Below are positions 42,591-55,718 of a stretch of DNA of 64,000 nucleotides, in pieces. The number at the start of each line of letters is the position of its first letter. The stretch's first letter is position 1. The position numbers and the translations under genes were made by a program. Source of the DNA: Ficedula albicollis (taxonomy: Eukaryota > Chordata > Aves > Passeriformes > Muscicapidae); assembly GCF_000247815.1 (NCBI RefSeq), contig NC_021677.1, forward strand, positions 47,654,678 through 47,718,677. The letters run 5' to 3'. Under the pieces are notes generated by a model. The model worked only from the letters and a program-made list of their open reading frames with translations, was not told where the DNA came from and did not search any database.

Positions 42591-45500
42591 CTCCGCCCGC
42601 GCTCCCGCCGCCCAGGTGCGCTCCCGCCGCGTTAGTCACCGATCGCTATCGCGGGGGAGTTTCCCCGGGACTCTCCCGCCTCGCCAGGGACACTCGCTGT
42701 ACCCAACCTACCTCCCAGTGGCTGCCCGTAACTCCTCTTTGTCGCTGCCGGACCGTGACACCTGCAGAGTCGGCGCCCTTCGCTTTGCTAGAAGCGCAAC
42801 CGGTTTTAGAGAGAAAAAGCGATTTTTTCATGTTCTCACGTTTTCATGTTTCATTCCATGTCCAGTTGGAATGTAGATCCGTGTCAAGTTAGGCTTTGCT
42901 GAGCCGTGAGAAAGCCCCTGCCACTAGAGTGCAGAGTTTACAGGTTAATTTAGGGATCGCACACAGCTGATTGGTTCAGAATTTTCAACTGGAAATTCTG
43001 GTTTGGAAATTTCCTTGCAGGAAGGAAAAGATCTGTTAGTCTCAAGGTGGTTTCTCCTTGATTCTAGTTTTTGATAAGTGGAAGTGCTAAAATACCTCAA
43101 GAGGGTAAATACCCCAAATATGAAGAAAAGGTGGGGCTGGATTAGTAGGAAAAAGTGTGTATTTCTCCAAAGAAATGCTGTTTAGACTCTGAGAACATTA
43201 AAATTTCTTTGAAGTTTTGCACAGTTGCCCTAATTTCTAATCTTGTTTTGCAGTTTTCAGTGGATTCCCCCCCCACCAAGACTGTATTTTTTCTGTTACA
43301 ATAATTTTCATTTTAAATTTAATAGAACCACAGATCTACTACTAACTAAGAATTCCACTCCTGTTGTCATGCAGTGTAGCATTGCTACCTCAAGCTCCAG
43401 AGCCACTGGGAGCTAAGGGGAGAGAGACCCTCTGCCAAGAACACAGACTTATAAATTTTGAGCTAACAAAGCATCTCTGTTCATCTCTGGGTATCACATA
43501 GCAGAGGGGCTCTGATTCCTGTTAATGGAACTCATGAGAATGTGCATGGTCACTGTTTTAAAGAAATACCAGTAACCTGCTATGCTTCCAGAATTATCTG
43601 AGTCCTCCTGAAGTGCACATTTCAAGGCATCTCACTGGATTAATTTACACCACCGAACAGCTTTATTTTCACTGTTCACAGAAGTGTGTTGTTTAACTGC
43701 TGATAAGGCCCCTGTATGCAGCTTGCTGCTATCAAGTTACCTCAGCATTGCCATGCTCAAGGGTTTTTTGTGCTCTCAATGACTTCAATGACTTCCAATG
43801 CTGCCTGAACAGCTCTCCAGCTGCTGGAGTTGCAGTGCAGTAGCAGCCACCCTTTGGGACTTCAGGTTGCCTCTCTGATGAAGGAAAAGACATTAAAACC
43901 AGTATTTTTGACAAGGCAGTTAAAGGAAAAAAACCAGTTTGCAATATGACCTTCTTTCTTCATCGAGGCAAGACCGTGCCCTGTAATTTGAGGGGGCCTA
44001 TTAACACATCCCTGTGGCTGCTTTGATGGTTTGGGACACACCTTTCAGTCTTCTTTCAGCTGTTTGAAAATTGGGAAATTTGTTTCAATAAGCACAAAAT
44101 TCAGCTGTGCATGGTAAGGGATGTGGACAACCTGATCTTGTGTGGACAGGGAGAGCATTACTGTCCTGTGATGTTTTCAGCTAGGATGCGAGACAAACCT
44201 CCCTCCCCCCTTCCTTAAAACACTTTTGTTCCAAACAAATCTGGTCTGAAGATCAGCAGTGAAACCAATATTTCTCTTTTCTTGTCAGCTGCAAACATGA
44301 TGTTCCTTCCCTGCCAGCCTCCCTTGCAGCACCCAGGTGCTCCATGCTCTGCTGTATCTTTCTGTAACTAAACCTGGCTTGAGAAAGGTGATGCCCCCGT
44401 GCCTCACTGACTCTGCTGTTGGCTCCCTTCTCCTCTGGTGACCATTCCACACTGTCACTGCAACCACTCATCCTCACCAGATCCCTGCTTCCCTGCAGCT
44501 GCTCTTGCTCCTTGGGCTGCCTCCACTCCAGGCACCCCCAGTACTGAGACCAAGCTAATAAACTGGGCTGCTTTTGGCTGGCTCTGCCAAACCACAGCAC
44601 TCTCAGCTCCAGAAATTCAGGGCTGAAATACTTGAGCAGACCCACTCAGGGCCAATAGAGGAGAATTTATTAGTCTGGGCTATGCTTCACCTCTCATATT
44701 CCCCAGCGAGGCCTGTCTCATCTGTTTTGAGCCTCTGCAGCACAGAATTTTTCACTTGTTGCTGAGCCTGTTTATGCTATTGGATTACAATTTCCCATTC
44801 TTTTTCTTGTTGAAAGAGAAGTAGCCAGAGGACTATAGAAAGTAGCTACAAGCAGGAGTCTATATTATCATCTCTGGGCCTCAGACCTTTAGGAACTTTA
44901 GGAATTGAAATAATAAAACCCCCATGTATAAATACTGACACAAGTCTTGAGTAATTATTTACATCTGCAAACACTTTCAAACAGATTAAGACCCTTTTTC
45001 CTCACTCTGTGCAAATGCTCCAGTGAACAAAGTTTTCAGCAGGAATGCTGATGGAGGCTGCAGCTTTGTATAAATCCAGACTGAATTCTCCCCTGTGATC
45101 CTTTGCATCAGAAACCTGATCCCACCACCTGTGCACACTTACTGACATGCTAACCTCCATGTTAAAAATAAAGAAGTTCAGAGGTTGAATCAATGTTTGC
45201 ATAAAGCACACTGAAATCTTTTAAACACAAAAGTGGAAAACACAATTGCTTAGAAGTTCTTGCCTAGTTTATGAAGAATTACATGAAGTTAAGCAGCTGA
45301 TGATTCCAAATAACTTTCCCAGCTCTCTCCCAGCTGAGAATCCTTCAGAGCAAGCATTTAACTCTACTAGTTATGAAATATTTTAGTTTCAGAAACTAAC
45401 ATCAAGTGGTGTACTTCTGATGAGAGTTAAATTCCAGTGTATATTGCAATAGCCAAGTGATGAGCTCAGCCAGCACGACCTAAAAGCAGGGCGTTATCAG

Positions 45501-48500
45501 GACAAGTCCAGCACAGAGCCTACAGTGTCTCATAGCCAAACTCTGCGTGTAACCACTAAATGAAGTTTTCTGAGGAAGAGACTTTTTGAGAGAAAAAAAG
45601 ATTTCGCAACTTAGATTTCAGTGGAATAGCAGAGTACTTTCCAGCTGAAGTCTCTAAGCAGTTAATACACCTTTGTTACAAACAACTTCTGCAGCCAGAG
45701 GATTTTACTACCATTAAAGTTTTTGCAGCAGTAATCTTTGTCCCCTGAGGGTTTTTTGGGAGAAACATGAAACTGTTTCCTCATCCTGCTTGTCCTGCTC
45801 TCAGCTGGAGCCTGTTTTTTTTCCATTCCCATCGTAACCTTTGGGTTTAGCTGACACCTTCCCTCCTCTGCCACAGATGCTGGGTGGGGTCCACACACTT
45901 CATTACGGAAAGCTGCTATAATTCAGTTCGTGACTATTATTTTTTATTTTCTCCTTTTATCAAATGCAGGTTTAACATCACACTTTCTTGACATTACCTG
46001 TTGTAATTCTGTCCACCATCTGAGACTGCAGCCAGTTGCCTCCTCCTACAGAGCTGCAGGATACCTTTATTGCACAATGTCCAGTACCATTTGAAAATGT
46101 TGCTACAATGCCTAGAAAAGCAATTACATGGAGATACTCTGCTGTTCAAATTAGACACTCTCTTTATCTCATTCAGTTTTGATGTACTGTGAATTTGAAA
46201 GCAGATTTTCTGGCTTGTTAAGTTTTGCCTTATGCTGTAAGGCAGATTTTCTTTGCACACACCATCATTAATACATTCTGATAATGTAACTGAGCCAAGG
46301 CATGCTCCTTGCAGTGTTTTCTAATCATATCCTTTTCTCACCTGACTTCATTAACAGCCAGATGCTCTTAATCTGGCACGGGTTTGGGAGAACATTGCCA
46401 CATCTACTGCAGAAAGATAAGACTAAATTTATCAACATATTGACACCTTCAGATGTTTTCTAGAGGTCTCATACCTGGAAGAATGGGGGTAGGTGATTCT
46501 AGCTCAGCTTTAAAACGAGCTTGCTACATCAAAAATCTGTTGACATATCAAATGCATCATTTAGATCCAAACAATTCCAGTAGTTTCCTCTTTAATTTGA
46601 TGCTGTAAGACAACTTATTTATATAGTCTGCAGTTTCAAAATTGTATTTTTCAGGATTCAGGATAAAAGAGAAAGTTAGAACCTTATCTGCTGCTGATTA
46701 CAGGAAAGATATGAAAGATGAGTTATCTTAAAAGTTCCTATCTACCTTTCAGTGCAGTAGTTGCACTTAGTTCAATAACAAGATTTCAAATTGTTCCTAA
46801 ACCTTCATTGTTAGGGGGGAAAAAACCCTACAGCAAAACAGGAAAGACCTGCTTCAGGAAAGGCTGTTGTGTCACTGAAAAATGGCCCATGGAACACCTG
46901 ACTCTGAAATATGCTTATTTATTATAAATAATTTCCATGGCGTCACATTAACAAACATAAAAGGTCACGAACTCCTGTATTTGAAGAAAATGTGTTTGAC
47001 ATCTGGGATCTGGCAGAAGTTCCTCCTGTGGGATAGATTGTTTGTGCAGAGCTTTATTGAAGAATAATATTAAGAATGAATTACGAAATATTAGTGTAAC
47101 CTAGTAAGAAATGATTGTATTTTACAAGCCAGAGACATACAAGATCTTACAGAACTATTTCTGATGTAAAAGCACATCAAGGAATGCTAGCTGTGACAGT
47201 TAGCAGTGAAAATCTGTGGGGCTTAAAAGCTGCAGCTAGAAATGGACTGAAGGGAGAAGTCCAAATGCAGGCAATGGCTTAAAGGTACATCTGTGTTTTT
47301 GTACATCCCTGCTCTGTGAAGGCAGTGAGGAGGGAATTGGCAGGGAGCCTCAGGAGCTGGGGAAGCCAGGCCACCCCTGTGCCCCCCAGGCAGTGAGCTG
47401 GGCAGATCCCCAGCCCAGGCATCAGACACCTTCCTGGGGGGACATCAGGGCTGTGGGGAGTGAGACTGTCACTCCTACACTTTAGCCTCTCTCCCCATGC
47501 CAGTGAAAACCTCACAGCCCTTTCCCTACCTGGGGAGTGCTCCCTGGGCTGTTTGGGAAGCCCAGTCTCCCACTGCTCTCCCACTAGGCTGGGATCATGC
47601 CACCTCATGGGGAACTTCTGGGGCATCTCCCCAAACACTGTTAGAGTCCCACTTGCTTGTGATACTGCCCAGAAATGCCTCTTTCAGTGGGGAAGAGGGG
47701 ATGGAGGCAGCTCACCCTGTCCTCCCAGCCTGCTCAGTGCCTGGCTCCCTGCCTGGCCAAGCAGAGGGCAAACACCTGCCTGGGCCCTTTCTTCCCCTCT
47801 CTCTTTTTGGGACCAGAGCTGCTGCCCTGCCCTGTATTTTCACACCATCATCTCTCTAGAGCCTGCTCACGCTGGCCTGTCTCCCAAAAGCAGACACAGG
47901 CCTGCCTGAGGATGAGCAGATGTTCTGTCCCCAGGAAGAAGAGGCCAGCCAGGTGTCACCAGCACACAGAGCAAGGGCAGCATACAAAAGGTCCTTTCTG
48001 AAGGGAGTCAAGAAAAAGGCCCAAAAGCACTAAAATAGTTTACTGTTTCCAGTTGTAAAAAATCTTCTTTTTTTTTTTCTTCTATTTTCAAGTGAAAGCA
48101 AACTTCATTTACCTTGCTGGAATGGTGTGATGACAAAAAGCCATTGTAGAAATCACTGCAGTTTAAAAGCTCCTGGCCCCATTGAAGTGAGGGAGCTGGG
48201 AAGAAAATCCATGGAGGGCAGTGGCTGGTTGCTCACAGAAGCTGGAATGCTGCTCTTCCATCAAAAATTACTTGGTTCAAAAGGAGAACACACACTGACC
48301 TACAAACTGGAGCTTTGGGCACATTCCTCTGGGAAAGGCAAGGTACTTAAAGCTATTTAAGAAATTACATAAGTAGAAACAGAAGTTAGCAGTCTGCTCT
48401 ACCCTCATTCTAACACTTTAACCCAGCTGCAGGTTGTTTTGCTCTGTTCCCAGCAAACACACCAGAAAACAGCACTCGTAAGGTACAGGAAATAAGGGAA

Positions 48501-49017
48501 AACCAACCTGCTGCCCACGTTCCCAGCCTTCCCTGTGCAGGACTGGCAGCAGCACAGCAGCTCCTCTGCCTTGCACCCAGGAACACTGGTTGGTAAATGT
48601 GCTATAGCCACAATGCTTGCTGATATCACTGGGGGTTGTAGGGCAGGAGTAAGGATGCACACTTCACCACAAAGCTGAGGATTTGCATGTTTAACCTCTG
48701 TTTGGTTACATACAAAAATATTCAGAGAGGAGAGAACATACAGCCCTTGAGAGACTGCTGTGCCAAACAGACTGAAATGGATTACATCTTGGTACCTCTC
48801 AATCATCTGAGTGGATGGGTGCAGGTGTCACAAACCAGTGTTTTACCAGGAAGTTTAACAGTTGAAAACTGCAGGTTATTTGTTCTTTGCAGTATTTTCT
48901 TGAGAGATTATTTTCGAGAATCCTGAGTCAGCGCCAGTAACTGTAGGTACAAATATTTGTTTGTGGGACACACTATCTTTGCTACTCTATTTACCTGCAC
49001 TCCCCAAGCCCAGAAGT

Positions 49018-49042
49018 TTATATATATATATATGTATATATT
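49018..49042. repeat. TA microsatellite
   Basis: TATATATATATATATG followed by TATATATTT; a simple dinucleotide tract. Confidence 0.95.
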
Positions 49043-49360
49043 TGTGATTAAGGCTGGCTTTCCATGGTGAGCAAATACCCACTTGCCTCAAGTATTTGTC
49101 ACTATTGCTTTAACTCTTAGCTCTATAAAAACTAGATTGTATGGTAGCAAGGAATTAAAGGGTGAAGGGTTAATTATTTCTCTGCAGCTCCAGGATTTAA
49201 ATTCACGTTAAAACCACATGCATTTGTATCCAAGTATAATGAAAAGTGTGGTAGAAAATAGAAGGTGCAGGCATACAAGCAAGCAAGGATTTATGGAATT
49301 AGTTATTAAAGATCTTAGAAAACCTAACCAAACACTTCTCAGCCAAAGCCGTGGCTGCTA

Positions 49361-49674
49361 CTTTGCTTAAATTGACGCGGTGTTCCCATGAGTGATAAGG
49401 ATTTTCATTAGCAGGTAGATGGAGGGAGTGTTTCAATACTGGATTTTAGAGGGTCTTGATGATGATTTTGGAATGGCATGGTGACTGAACTGTGCCACCT
49501 TTGCTTAAATTGACGCGGTGGTCCCATGAGTGACAAGGATTTTCATTAGCAGATAGATGGAGGGAGTGTTTCAATACTGGATTTTACTTTGCTTAAATTG
49601 ACGCGGTGTTCCCATGAGTGATAAGGATTTTCATTAGCAGGTAGATGGAGGGAGTGTTTCAATACTGGATTTTA
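49361..49674. repeat. Three tandem copies of a segment beginning CTTTGCTTAAATTGACGCGG
   Basis: Copies start at 49361, 49499 and 49587. The first is 138 bp and extends through the GTCTTGATGATGATTTTGG segment. The second is an 88-bp shorter, slightly diverged copy. The third continues into the 642-bp duplication. Confidence 0.93.
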
Positions 49675-50958
49675 GAGGGTCTTGATGATGATTTTGGAAT
49701 GGCATGGTGACTGAACTGTGCCAGAGCCCAAGAAAGGAGGAATAAAACAGGCTAGACAGAGTAAAAACAGGAGGTAGAAGCGCTGTTAAAGATCAGCAGC
49801 TAGCTGCCATTCAGAACAGTCCTTACAAACAGTGGCACAGACTATAAACACCATTGTGAAAGAGCTGAGATCACACTTGCTGTCCCAATGAGTTACTGGC
49901 ATGAGAAAGTGTTCACCTGTATGAGACAGGGAATGCTGTCTGACTTCCTGGAAAAAACACGTAGGCTCATTTTTTCCATCACTGGTTTGGTTATGTGCAG
50001 GCTGACACCGAGGACAGTTTAAAAACATTCAGCAGTACTTGCAGGCCTGAGGAGGAACTGGTGCCACCAAAAACAGAGAGGGAGGAGAAAGCAGGAGTTC
50101 TGGTACACAGAATACAGCCCATGGGACTTCTCAAGGAAATACAATTCATAGCTTACCCTTAAGGAAGTGCAGCAGGAGGTTAAATCCCTGCAGGGTGTCA
50201 GTTTTATAGCCCAGCAAAGCTCCATCTCTCCAGCAGTGCAGTGTCCTTTACCAGCTGGCTGGATAGCACTGACAGAAGATTAAGTACAACCTACTTCAGG
50301 TTTGTCCACATTTGTAGAGGGCCTTGATGATGATTTTGGAATGGCATGGTGACTGAACTGTGCCAGAGCCCAAGAAAGGAGGAATAAAACAGGCTAGACA
50401 GAGTAAAAACAGGAGGCAGAAGCGCTGTTAAAGATCAGCAGCTAGCTGCCATTCAGAACAGTCCTTACAAACAGTGGCACAGACTATAAACACCATTGTG
50501 AAAGAGCTGAGATCACACTTGCTGTCCCAATGAGTTACTGGCGTGAGAAAGTGTTCACCTGTATGAGACAGGGAATGCTGTCTGACTTCCTGGAAAAAAC
50601 ACGTAGGCTCATTTTTTCCATCACTGGTTTGGTTATGTGCAGGCTGACACCGAGGACAGTTTAAAAACATTCAGCAGTACTTGCAGGCCTGAGGAGGAAC
50701 TGGTGCCACCAAAAACAGAGAGGGAGGAGAAAGCAGGAGTTCTGGTACACAGAATACAGCCCATGGGACTTCTCAAGGAAATACAATTCATAGCTTACCC
50801 TTAAGGAAGTGCAGCAGGAGGTTCAATCCCTGCAGGGTGTCAGTTTTATAGCCCAGCAAAGCTCCATCTCTCCAGCAGTGCAGTGTCCTTTACCAGCTGG
50901 CTGGATAGCACTGACAGAAGATTAAGTACAACCTACTTCAGGTTTGTCCACATTTGTG
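49675..50958. repeat. Two-copy tandem duplication, unit 642 bp
   Basis: Copies are 49675-50316 and 50317-50958. By eye I count about four substitutions (for example GAGGGTCTTG versus GAGGGCCTTG, and GGCATGAG versus GGCGTGAG), roughly 99% identity. Each contains the same short minus-strand ORF of 80 codons with one residue changed; it has no recognisable family and is not called as a gene. Confidence 0.96.
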
Positions 50959-52895
50959 AGTCAGCTTTGGAGAGACCATTTCCTTATCCACAGAGCTTGG
51001 CTGGGAGGACACTGTCTGAACAGATTGGTCTTGCATAGTGAAAAGAGCAGTAAAGGGGAGGGAATCACACTGTTCAGTCCCATGTGCAACCCCATGTCAG
51101 ACACACATGGCAGCATGTGTAATAACAACCTCAAAACCAAATTCTAAACAACTAGAGGAAGAAGGATAAAGTGGCTCACGTGTGGAAACCCCATTGGGCT
51201 ACTTCAGCTGTACATCAACAGCAAAGTCAGAGCAGCTGTGTTTTGTGAAATGCCCATTCTCTACCACATTCAGTGGAAAACCAGCCCCTTGTTACCTTCA
51301 CTGACCAGGCCACTTCAACCAGGGCACCCCAGAGAGGACTGTAGAACCATAAGTCTTTGATCAATGGTCACACCTGCTTTCTCATTTTCTTTGAGTAGCT
51401 CTAGAGAGTTGTTTTCTTCTCTTTAACTTTGCAGCTCAGCATTCCTGCACTTGGCCTCTCCTCTTTCAGTTTTCATGTGCACTCATTTCAGTGAGCATGT
51501 GATTCAGAATGAATGCGTTTGCAGGGTAGTGAAGGGAAATGAGGCGTCCTCGTGGCACTGGAAATGAGCAGCAGCAGCACTTCCTTTGAGTGCATATCAG
51601 CTTTCTGAGTGCCTTGTAAATCACCACAAGCCCAGTGAATGGCGTATTTCCTACCTCACTTTGCAGCAAATTATTTGAGTGATAAGAATGTGAGACAGCA
51701 ACTGTGTGACATAAGTTCCTTCACTTTCCACAAAGCAAACCAGAGCCAGTTCTGGCTGTCCTTGCAAATTGCTGAAATAAGAACATTCCACCTGCAAAAC
51801 ACAAACCCAACCAGCAAACTCAAACCTCATTAGGCATGGGTCATTGAGTGTCATGTGGGTGGAAAAGCCTTTGTTGTACTGAAGTCATAAGATACGTAGT
51901 GCAGGCGGGATGAGGACTAGCCACTGGTTAATGATTCATACACGAGGAAACCAGTTCAGTCTAAATTATCTTATATTAACACTACTTGTTATGGAGACAA
52001 GTTTATTCTGCCAGTTGGAAACCAAATTCTGGCCAGAGCTTCACAGTCACTGTACAAACCTCTGCCTTCACTGGCTCCAAAGACCCAGGACAACTGGGAC
52101 CATGTATGGCACCATGTCAGGCCGAGAGGAGAGCTCATCTCTTGGGATTCTTTAGGAACACTTCCAAGGCATGCAGCCTGTACACCCTCCTGTTCACCCT
52201 CCAAATATGCTGGATAAAGCATGGCAGGTGCTTGAGGGGGAGCTGGGCAAGGGAGCCCCCCCCACCCCCAGCAGCAGCGACCTATTCCATCCTTCAGTGA
52301 AATTGCAGGGGAAAGAAATGCCTCAGATACATCAGGCTCCTAGTACAGATAAAGTAGTATTACACAAAACATCGATTTGAGCTTTATCGACAATCAGGAA
52401 ATTAAGGTAAAATGTACCTCAAAAAATGGGCAACTGTACAACATAAAAACTGTGAAAGAAAATTAGCCTCTGGAAAATTAATTGTATTTTGCTTTGAAGT
52501 TTTCTCTACTACTGCCTGTATGTTACTAGTGTTTATGTCCAGTAGGCATTCCAGTATCACTGATCCTCATTCACCTTACTTTCCAAACAGGTTACATAAC
52601 TCTGTCATGCATACTTGCAATGATCTTGTAAAAAAAACCCACTAAACCAGTTAATGATCAAAATAAGCTACAATTAAATTATAATTTTTGTTAGCAACAT
52701 ATTTATTTAAAAAAACCCTTTAAAATAGTCCTTATTGGTGTATTCAATGCAAATTGTTCACGAGCTGTAGAACAATGCAACACATAAAAGCTCATTTTCT
52801 GCTAGAAATGAAGTAGTGGGTATAAGCTGAAGGGACAGGATGCTGGACATTGAAACGATCCTTTTAAAATCACAGTACAAAATTATTCTTTAAAA

Positions 52896-52999
52896 AACCA
52901 ACCAACCAAAAAAAAAAAAAAAAAGGAAGACTTCAAAATATAATATATTTATTAATCCAGACAGGCTGCAAGTAAGAGTTCGGGAAATGACTGTTTCAC
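52896..52999. repeat. Copy 2 of a dispersed repeat shared with 19171-19272
   Basis: Same CCAA run, A-run (about two bases longer) and 75-bp segment as at 19171-19272. The matching region ends abruptly at GTTTCAC in both copies, which suggests a copied element end. Confidence 0.9.
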
Positions 53000-55574
53000 T
53001 AAGGAGCATCCTCTGAGATGGGCAGTGAGTCCTCCTCCTTCCACCTGTACTGGCTGCAGGATGGACTCTTGGTATAAGGTGGTACTAAATGTGCTATACC
53101 TAAAATTGTACTTAGAGGTTTCTGGTATCCAGTGCATCTCATTAGGTGACAAATTGGCCAGAGCATCATTTTTTTGACAACTGATTCTGCGTTCAAAAAC
53201 ATGAATGCTACAGCACTCCCCCTGCCCCACTTTTTATTGAAGTGACTGTTACTATTTCCCAAGCAGAGCTAAAATGCATGGTACAGCAAGAGAGATCTGT
53301 CTCAAAGATCCTGCACACTGAGAGCATTCTTCAGGAATTTTACATTATCTTGGTGTGTCTCCCCCTTGCTTCTGGCCATGCCTGCCTCTTTCTTGGCTCG
53401 ACCATCAAACAGCCATTGTGTCTGAGTCCTGATAAGGATCAACTGCGCTTAATCCTGCTGTGGGAGACAAGGATGTTAGAGGTCAAGGAGTGAATTCTTC
53501 CTTTTACAGATGTTGTCTGGGATGTTTTAATTTCAGAGCTATTTATAGGCTACACGGGCACTTATCTTTCTAAGGAGATAATCTCCTTTTTAATTTTTTT
53601 TGTGTTTCTGGTTGAATGTTTTTGTCCATGTCAATGACATCATAGCCAAAGAATTGAAGGTTAACTAATCAACAAGCTCTTTTTTATTAACTTTCTGGTT
53701 CAATTATAATTGTATCCCTCTGTAATTCTCTTGCATCCATGGGTATGACTACACTGCTGTGAACCAGCTGTGTCACTTTACACCATTGTTAACTCCCACC
53801 AAATCAGACTGGGAAATTCAGTGAACACAACCCTGAGGAAAGGCAGAGGGATACACTAAAGCTTCCTGCATGTAGATATGTTGGTAGGTAACAGCTTGGT
53901 CCTTTTGATTTTGGTAATCTTCAATTTTCCATTTATACAGATGTATAAATGCAGTGAGAAATTTTATAGACATTATGATGTAAATCTCCACTTGATATCA
54001 TTCAGAAGTCAGTGAAATGACCTCTCCTTCATCTCTGTGTCTCTATGAGCTTTGTTTCTTCCTCACTGACCTGGTGTGTAGACTTGGGCTAGCAGGTGCT
54101 TCTGGTCACTGTAGGAGCCCAGGGATCTCTGTCAAGCAGGTGCTGTTGTTTTGGAAGCAGTCAGTTTTTCTGTCCCTTTGCCCTACTTGAATTGTATCAG
54201 ATGTCAGGGTCCAAAGGAATGTTTTTAAATGATGAATTATATTCCAGTATTCTTGGGGATACTGATTTTAATAACAAATCTATGTAATTTTGTCAGGTCC
54301 TCTTCCTTTTTGTTTGCATTTGACATAATCTACAAAGCAAGTTTACCGACCAAAATGTTTCTGAAAAACAGGAATTTCTCATGAAGACTGGGGAACTCTG
54401 GTCCTGGATTTTTGAATTGTGTTTGCATTGTGTGTAGGCAGCCAAGAAACACCATGCTTTGAAGATTTTTGTCAAAAACTAACCTTTGTAGGTATGGTTT
54501 CACATGCTAGTTGGAGAACATGTGCAGAAAGTTGCTGATGAACAATCTCTAGACTAAGGTCCCAGTCTGGACAAACACATGCATGGAACACTGCAGAATC
54601 TCAGGGAAGTCAACATAATCCCTCATAGGTTACAGAGAGGAACAATTCTAATGAATGATGTGACTATGCAGAGGCCTGAGTGCAGCTTCATGTTTTGACA
54701 AAACAGAATCTAGTGCCTGGGCTGGCCTTTGAAGAGCAGGAGTGAGGAATCACTCATGGAAACACATCAATGAATGTCTTGAAATACCAGAAGAAATCTT
54801 GAAATGTTAAAGGTTATCTCAGGAAATCTCAAAGAACCCAAAGATAGTGTCCACAAAGAAAGAGATACTGCAATCATACTATTATTTATTTACAGGAAAG
54901 AAGCTTTCAGCTCTACTCTAAAAATAATACATGTCTGCTTACATTTATACACTGACACTGAGATTTGAGACTTAAAATAAAACTGGGTTAATCCAGACCA
55001 GAGGTGAGGTGTTTAGTGATCACTGACTTTAGCATAGTGATAATCACATTGAACTCTCTCTGACTTGGGCCACATACTATGTTTGCAAACTGGAGAAACC
55101 TCATCCAAGGTTTGTAAAGCCTAAGGGTGGATTGCATGAGCATGTCCTTATCAGACTTCTTAAAAATCCTTGAGACTATCAAGCCAAGACAATAAGATGC
55201 CATTTCCAGAAAAAATTGGGACCTAGAAGAGCATCTTTCACCTTCAAATCTGAGGAGTTGTGGGGTTTTTTAAATCTTGTTCATGAAGCTGGGCTCTACC
55301 AGCAGGCTGGGCAATCCTTTCAGCCATTCACAACTAATACTTTGCTGTAAGAGTGCTTAGAACTTGGCGGTGCCTGAATCTCCAGTGAAACACATGAAAA
55401 GCTTGTACAGGTGGTGGATGCAGAAGAACATGATGTTGAAATAATGGATCTGCTCTGGATATGAGAGGAGCAATTGAGGTCAGCCAGGCCCTAGAAAAGA
55501 CAAATAGCCTACAACTGATCTCCAAAAAGCAAGGGTTAAGTGCCAGAGAAGAAGGGGAGTTCACTCAGCATGTG

Positions 55575-55718
55575 CTTATGCATTCAGCATGACCATTATG
55601 AGATCATTTGTCCAGGACAAACCACAAAAGGAAAATGAGTGACCTCCTTATGCACTCAGCATGACCATAATGAGATCATTTGTCTAGGACAAACCACAAA
55701 AGGAAAATGAGTGACCTC
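55575..55718. repeat. Two-copy tandem duplication, unit 72 bp
   Basis: CTTATGCA begins at 55575 and 55647. Both copies run through GGAAAATGAGTGACCTC with about three substitutions. Confidence 0.93.

Larger units (their letters stand above)
41820..42850 (-). promoter_or_regulatory. TC2N: CpG-island-like block, candidate TC2N promoter and first exon
   Basis: This is the only long GC- and CpG-rich stretch in the window; CpGs are dense at 41820-42000 and 42580-42800. It sits about 12 kb upstream of the TC2N start-codon exon, and TC2N needs an upstream exon. Minus-strand donor candidates are AG|GTAGGT near 42710 and CAG|GTACCG near 41940. No TATA box was identified. Assignment to TC2N is by position and orientation only; an unrelated or bidirectional non-coding transcript is possible. 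Confidence 0.5.

Noticed and set aside
41788..42892. Long overlapping ORFs (270-350 codons) on both strands
   Set aside because: They are produced by the stop-free 9-bp minisatellite: because the unit length is a multiple of three, each frame gives a simple tripeptide-type repeat. There is no domain, and multiple frames are open at once.
47279..48001. Several overlapping ORFs of 100-149 codons on both strands
   Set aside because: They overlap in different frames within a GC-richer stretch that has fewer stops by chance. None shows a recognisable family or a consistent exon structure.
49786..50670. Duplicated 80-codon minus-strand ORF
   Set aside because: It appears twice only because the 642-bp unit is duplicated. 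No family, no conserved motif; the single SHTGEH-like string is not a zinc finger since the paired Cys/His spacing is missing.
52999..53262. 87-codon minus-strand ORF beside the dispersed repeat, considered as a processed pseudogene
   Set aside because: The adjoining A-run is on the wrong side: on the ORF strand it is a T-run, so it is not a retrocopy tail. No family recognised.
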